The position numbers and the translations under genes are program-made. From assembly GCA_002310015.1 (NCBI GenBank), contig DBYQ01000039.1, positions 37,649-65,408 on the forward strand: a stretch of DNA of 27,760 nt. The letters are read 5' to 3'. Position 1 is the first letter of the stretch, and each line of letters opens with the position of its first letter. This document shows, piece after piece, positions 25,301-27,760 of the stretch. This stretch comes from Bacteroidales bacterium UBA1182 (GTDB lineage Bacteria > Bacteroidota > Bacteroidia > Bacteroidales > Bacteroidaceae). The notes under the pieces are model-generated. The model had not been told where the DNA came from and searched no databases. It worked only from the letters and a program-made list of their open reading frames with translations.

Positions 25301-25464
25301 TCTGTGGTTGTGCCGACTCCTTTGCCCGACTTGATATAAACCTGGGCGCTAATAAGTGGCTCGGACGTAGCGGCATCGGTAACGCTACCGGTAAGAACCG
25401 TTTGAGCATAGGTGGTTATAGATGCAACCAGCAGTATAATATGTGTCAGAATAAACTTTTTCAT
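22393..25464 (-). CDS. SusC-family TonB-linked outer-membrane transporter
   Basis: The 1023-residue protein has a signal peptide (residues 1-20, ending TYAQ) and a carboxypeptidase-regulatory-like domain (about 22-105, GSVTDAATSEPLISAQVYIK). A TonB-box-like region (EVVIVGYGTQ) comes next, then a plug (about 115-240, with IRIRGGNSVNASNEPLYVIDG and IESIEVLKDVSATAIYGSRG). The barrel ends FGINVTL. With the SusD protein encoded 37 nt downstream it forms an outer-membrane import complex. The start has an unusually strong Shine-Dalgarno for this group (GGAGGA at 25475-25480), suggesting high translation. It follows a PstS-like gene by 80 nt without an obvious terminator. No anti-sigma factor or two-component regulator lies next to it. 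Confidence 0.94.
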   Translation of the reverse strand: MKKFILTHIILLVASITTYAQTVLTGSVTDAATSEPLISAQVYIKSGKGVGTTTDIEGNFRFETKEKLPLTLTVDYIGYRSQEIDVYDDSEPIEIQLTEEVNTLSEVVIVGYGTQKQTQITGSVTSIKSDIISQAKTPTLDGALSGQVAGLNVTASSGQPGADSQIRIRGGNSVNASNEPLYVIDGFIYYKDAANSGTGLGAIESSLNPLSTINPNDIESIEVLKDVSATAIYGSRGANGVILITTKQGKAGAGKANISYTYDLGVSNISRKLELLNASEWARFQKDYYGNRGGYTDEQIAALGKGTDWQSALIRTAISQNHDLSVTGATDKSRYSFSVSATDQEGILLNSGFDRYNFHTNVDWDLLKNLKLGVNTTLGRSRQNGLTSTEEQVFNSSPYSAGITNSFVYALLMPPVIDIYNADGSYNFSNSYEYAYFAIGDHSANPVYDLKESVAENTNNYLLTNVWASLRVGSILFKATVGLNSEHLTQNYFSGAYTSLGLATQGIGGTGNRQTDVWQQEYTASYTRDIDFNNYFDILVGYTRQTSTSTYSSIRTNHFTNENLKHYNLGDGSNIYTPQTGITESELNSVLARVNYSFKDRYNLTATFRADNSSRFSKGHRWGYFPSVGLSWNVDKEDFLSGIHSIDYLKVRISGGQVGNQEIPDYAFSTTFSTGSYGGSSSYSKSNTKNTSLKWETTASYNAGFDLGLWNNRLTLVFDAYYKKTSDLLLKVPTGFATGVNTQLQNVGNVVNKGVEFSVTAALIQRRRIKWNLNANVSLNRNEITDMGSTNDVLQGSDSQQILRKGESLGSFYGLRFLGIVQKDEDVSKLPTVNGLVPKPGDVKYADINHDNRIDGSDRIILGSIQPNLTFGFSSQFSYRRIDLNLSFAGSYGNKLYNALGRRLEMTGDSYNVLSTIKDSWTPQNGGNTLPLASTARTISYIDDRYVQDASYLKFKNLTLAYRFRPIEFGSEFKIEGIRVYATATNLFTITPYKGYDPEVSSGTDSGAYPSARTISFGINVTL

Positions 25465-25474
25465 AAGTATAGTA

Positions 25475-25480
25475 TCCTCC
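25475..25480 (-). promoter_or_regulatory. Strong Shine-Dalgarno of susC
   Basis: The minus strand reads GGAGGA, 10 nt before the ATG at 25464. Other genes here lack such a site. It sits in a small palindrome (CTCCT-A-AGGAG, 25477-25487) that could partly mask it. Confidence 0.55.
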
Positions 25481-25544
25481 TAAGGAGCGGAGTTTTTGGG
25501 CCCCGTCCCGTTTTGAAAATTAAACCTGTATATGAGTTAAAGTA

Positions 25545-26432
25545 TTAGTTTTGAGCCAGTTCCCTGTTAACTATACGCTGAATCTGAGCGGACAACTCAT
25601 TCTGGGGTAAAGAGAGAAGTCCATAGTGGTGAAGCTCACTTGTACCGTTTGTAAGCACCCAGCTTACAAAATCATTTACCATGCGGTTGGTGTGGTCATA
25701 AGAGAATCCCACGGTACCTACCGGAATCTCGGCGTACTCCTGCTCTTCAAGAAGACTAATTATATTGTCTAGATTGGCGGCATCCAGAACCTGACGGCCG
25801 TGTTTGTCAAGGTCAAGCGGGAGTATTGTAAGATCGGAACCAGGCTGACGGCTTTCAATGTCAAATATATTGGAAAGGTAGTTTACTGTTACACCCAGAG
25901 GATCACGGCTTATGGCAGCGATCAGGTATGAGTCATCGCCCGAAATCTTCTTGCCTTTGTATGCATTCACCTCTTCTTTAAGATATGTGGCATATACGCG
26001 TGATGCCGACTGCTGACTGTTACCGGTATAGATGTGTATCTTTTGTTCAGCCTTGGACTGTTCCTCAAAATCCTCATCCTCGGCCACAAAGAACAGAGAG
26101 CGAAGCTTTCTGGCATTGAGGCGGTGTGATGCGGTCAGCTTTTCGGCCTCAGAACCTTTCACTACCACCGGAAGCACTGCAAAACGGGCAAAATTCACAG
26201 CCTGCTCATCGACGGTAAGTATAAGTATGTTCCCGGCATCCTGGCTCTTGGCCGATACAAAACGGAATTCTACTCCGGTGTGACTTTTGCTGTATTCGTT
26301 TGCCAGGTTCTCAACAAGAGGTTTGGCAAAACCGGGTACACGCAGTGAAATGGTCTCCACATCCTGAGCATTGGCTGCAAGCGTGAATTGCAGGCCAAGA
26401 ATCAATGCAATCAGATAGGCTGTCTTTTTCAT
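25545..26432 (-). CDS. PstS-like periplasmic substrate-binding protein
   Basis: The 295-residue protein has a signal peptide (about 1-22, ending AANAQ). Its body follows the PstS/SBP type II pattern: VPGFAKPLVENLANEYSK (domain start), an IYTGNSQQSASR stretch comparable to the anion-binding loop, and GTVGFSYDH near the end. It lacks any adjacent pstCAB or phoU gene, and the binding residues are not the typical PstS TGS set, so phosphate transport proper is doubtful. It is the first gene of the SusCD/OprC-like locus, with a one-mismatch -7 box 32 nt upstream of its start. I infer that it binds the substrate or a counter-ion of this uptake system in the periplasm, or senses it. Confidence 0.72.
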   Translation of the reverse strand: MKKTAYLIALILGLQFTLAANAQDVETISLRVPGFAKPLVENLANEYSKSHTGVEFRFVSAKSQDAGNILILTVDEQAVNFARFAVLPVVVKGSEAEKLTASHRLNARKLRSLFFVAEDEDFEEQSKAEQKIHIYTGNSQQSASRVYATYLKEEVNAYKGKKISGDDSYLIAAISRDPLGVTVNYLSNIFDIESRQPGSDLTILPLDLDKHGRQVLDAANLDNIISLLEEQEYAEIPVGTVGFSYDHTNRMVNDFVSWVLTNGTSELHHYGLLSLPQNELSAQIQRIVNRELAQN

Positions 26433-26463
26433 ATTGTTTTCTGTTTTTTTCTGTTTGACGATG

Positions 26464-26471
26464 CAAAGGTC
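26464..26471 (-). promoter_or_regulatory. Candidate -7 box for the six-gene uptake locus
   Basis: The minus strand reads GACCTTTG, one mismatch to TAnnTTTG, 31 nt upstream of the ATG at 26432. A TTTTG at 26495-26499 lies 23 nt further upstream, slightly far for a -33 element. This is the only reasonable promoter before the locus. Confidence 0.4.
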
Positions 26472-26605
26472 GGTCTAATAGTTATTCATTCCAACAAAAC
26501 TTGAATAATTAGAAGAGAATATATATCATTTGATTTTTCCATAGAATAGAATCAACTAAAATGCCCCATATATCCCATTTTTGTAGAATAATCTTCTTCT
26601 GGCAT

Positions 26606-26637
26606 AAAAAAGCCCCGGCACATTGCGGTGTCAGGGC
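26606..26637 (-). terminator. Rho-independent terminator of the MalY/PatB-type gene
   Basis: On the minus strand, GCCCTGACACC and GTGCCGGGGC pair over about 9 bp with one mismatch (26612-26637) and run into CTTTTTTATG (A-run 26606-26611 on plus). It begins 14 nt past the stop codon at 26652. Confidence 0.75.
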
Positions 26638-26651
26638 ATTCCAAAAACGGT

Positions 26652-27760
26652 TCACAAACCACTCACTGCCAATAAAAGCCGGTCAAGGGCCTGTTTGACC
26701 AATGCCCGCGGAGCACCTACGTTGAGTCGCATATACCCCTGTCCGCCCTGACCGAACATCTCACCGTCGTTAAGAGCCAGATGCGCCCTGTTTACGAACA
26801 GGTCAATCAGTCCCTTGTGGTCAAGTCCCAGTTCCCTGCAGTCAAGCCATACCAGGAACGATGCCTGCGGACGCACCGCCTTTATATAAGGTATATTCTC
26901 CTTAAGGTAATCCTCAACAAAACGGATGTTGTCCTCTATATAAGACAAGAGCTGACGGCGCCACTCCTCACCTTTACTGAACGCGGCGATAATGGCAATT
27001 ATTGAGAATATGTTAGGTTCACTCAGTTCATTTGCATCGAGCCACTTAAAGAACCTGCGGCGCAGTGTGTCATCGGGCACAATGGCATAAGAGTTCACAA
27101 CACCTGCCGTGTTGAATGTCTTGGACGGGGCTCCGAACGTGATGCTTATGCTGGCGGCCTTGTCGCTGACTGTGGCAAACGGAATGTGACGATTGCCGAA
27201 CAGGGCCAGGTCGGAGTGTATCTCATCGCTTATCACGATGATGCCGCGGTCATGGCAGAAATCGGCCAGACGCTCCAGAGTATCCCTGCTCCAGCAGATG
27301 CCGGCGGGGTTGTGGGGGTTGCTCAGTATAAGCAGGCGGCACTTGTCATCGGCCACCTTGGCAAGATTGTCAAAATCCATCTCGTAGCCGCAGCCTTCTA
27401 CCCTTTTGAGCGGATTGTACACCACCTCACGCCCGTTACCCTGAGGTACCAGACGGAATGGATAATATACAGGTGGCTGGATAATGATTTTCTCATCGGG
27501 CCTTACAAACACATTGATTGCAGACCCTACACCTTTCATCACTCCAGGGATGTATGTAATCCACTCCTTCTTTACTTTCCATGCGTGGTGATCCTCCACC
27601 CACTTGGCAATGGTATCCCATAATTCTGCCGGGACCGATGTGTAGCCGAACAGTGAATGGTCCAGACGTTTCCTAAGGGCATCGGTTATGAAATCCGGTG
27701 TCTCAAAATCCATGTCGGCCACCCAGAGAGGCAGCAGGTCATCACGGCCATAGCGCTCCT
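26652..27760 (-). CDS. MalY/PatB-type PLP-dependent C-S lyase/aminotransferase, N-terminus outside window
   Basis: The frame stays open through base 27760, so the true start lies beyond the right edge. The GTG at 27722 is internal, because the upstream codons read ERYGRDDLLPLWVADMDF, the typical N-terminal region of the family. Visible motifs are YIPGVMKGVGSAINVF, LSNPHNPAG (substrate carboxylate contact), VISDEIHSDL (Asp holding the PLP ring nitrogen) and APSKTFNTAG with the PLP-binding lysine. Members act as cystathionine beta-lyases or cysteine desulfhydrases, and MalY of E. coli also modulates the maltose regulator. The gene is followed by a clear terminator and is separate from the uptake locus. 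The exact substrate is open. Confidence 0.9.
   Translation of the reverse strand, partial: ERYGRDDLLPLWVADMDFETPDFITDALRKRLDHSLFGYTSVPAELWDTIAKWVEDHHAWKVKKEWITYIPGVMKGVGSAINVFVRPDEKIIIQPPVYYPFRLVPQGNGREVVYNPLKRVEGCGYEMDFDNLAKVADDKCRLLILSNPHNPAGICWSRDTLERLADFCHDRGIIVISDEIHSDLALFGNRHIPFATVSDKAASISITFGAPSKTFNTAGVVNSYAIVPDDTLRRRFFKWLDANELSEPNIFSIIAIIAAFSKGEEWRRQLLSYIEDNIRFVEDYLKENIPYIKAVRPQASFLVWLDCRELGLDHKGLIDLFVNRAHLALNDGEMFGQGGQGYMRLNVGAPRALVKQALDRLLLAVSGL

Noticed and set aside
25545..26432. A phosphate ABC transport operon
   Set aside because: No pstC, pstA, pstB or phoU lies nearby, and the downstream genes are an outer-membrane SusCD system.

Overview
The window comes from a member of the Bacteroidales (Bacteroides/Prevotella-like gut or oral lineage). 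The evidence is a SusC/SusD pair, several Bacteroidales-type lipoproteins, a Fib_succ_major surface protein, a glycine-lipid acyltransferase pair, and repeated exact matches to the Bacteroidetes -7 promoter box TAnnTTTG just upstream of genes. Shine-Dalgarno sites are weak almost throughout.

Layout. 1-2093 (-): a fused NfnA/NfnB-type (PyrK-like plus GltD-like) flavin/iron-sulfur oxidoreductase, cut by the left edge. 2255-6803 (+): a three-gene glycogen/alpha-glucan operon (debranching enzyme, glycosyltransferase, GH57 amylase). 6804-7020: a gene-free zone between convergent genes, full of palindromes. 7017-9041 (-): a BtuB-like TonB-dependent receptor. 9091-9876 (-): an acyl-ACP thioesterase. 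10137-12011 (-): an AT-rich surface lipoprotein with two Fib_succ_major modules. 12309-13238 (+): a PD-(D/E)XK (Rpn/PDDEXK_2) nuclease. 13330-14469 (-): a propeller-type lipoprotein. 14513-16306 (-): a glsA-glsB-like glycine-lipid operon. 16459-26432 (-): a six-gene uptake locus in the order PstS-like binding protein, SusC, SusD, a Met/His-rich double-domain lipoprotein, an OprC-like TonB receptor, and a DAACS symporter. 26652-27760 (-): a MalY/PatB-type PLP enzyme whose N-terminus lies beyond the right edge.

Two candidate systems stand out. (1) The PDDEXK nuclease gene is bracketed by two direct copies of a 29-nt hairpin (12139-12167 and 13244-13272). A third full copy and several partial copies lie within about 6.5 kb, and two of the partial copies supply the stop codons of neighbouring genes. 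A well-spaced -33/-7 promoter starts 2 nt after the left copy and leads into a leader carrying a permuted, topologically crossing inverted repeat. This resembles a REP/RAYT arrangement with a PD-(D/E)XK nuclease in place of a Y1 transposase. (2) The uptake locus combines a receptor with an OprC-like CxxxM site and a downstream His/Met cluster, a lipoprotein with two YtkA-like domains each carrying Met/His motifs, and a SusCD pair. This suggests acquisition of copper or a copper complex rather than glycan. The same receptor has two in-frame stretches encoded by a dispersed AATT-rich repeat that spells a beta-strand-like Asn-Ser-Gln-Phe-Ser-Ile pattern.
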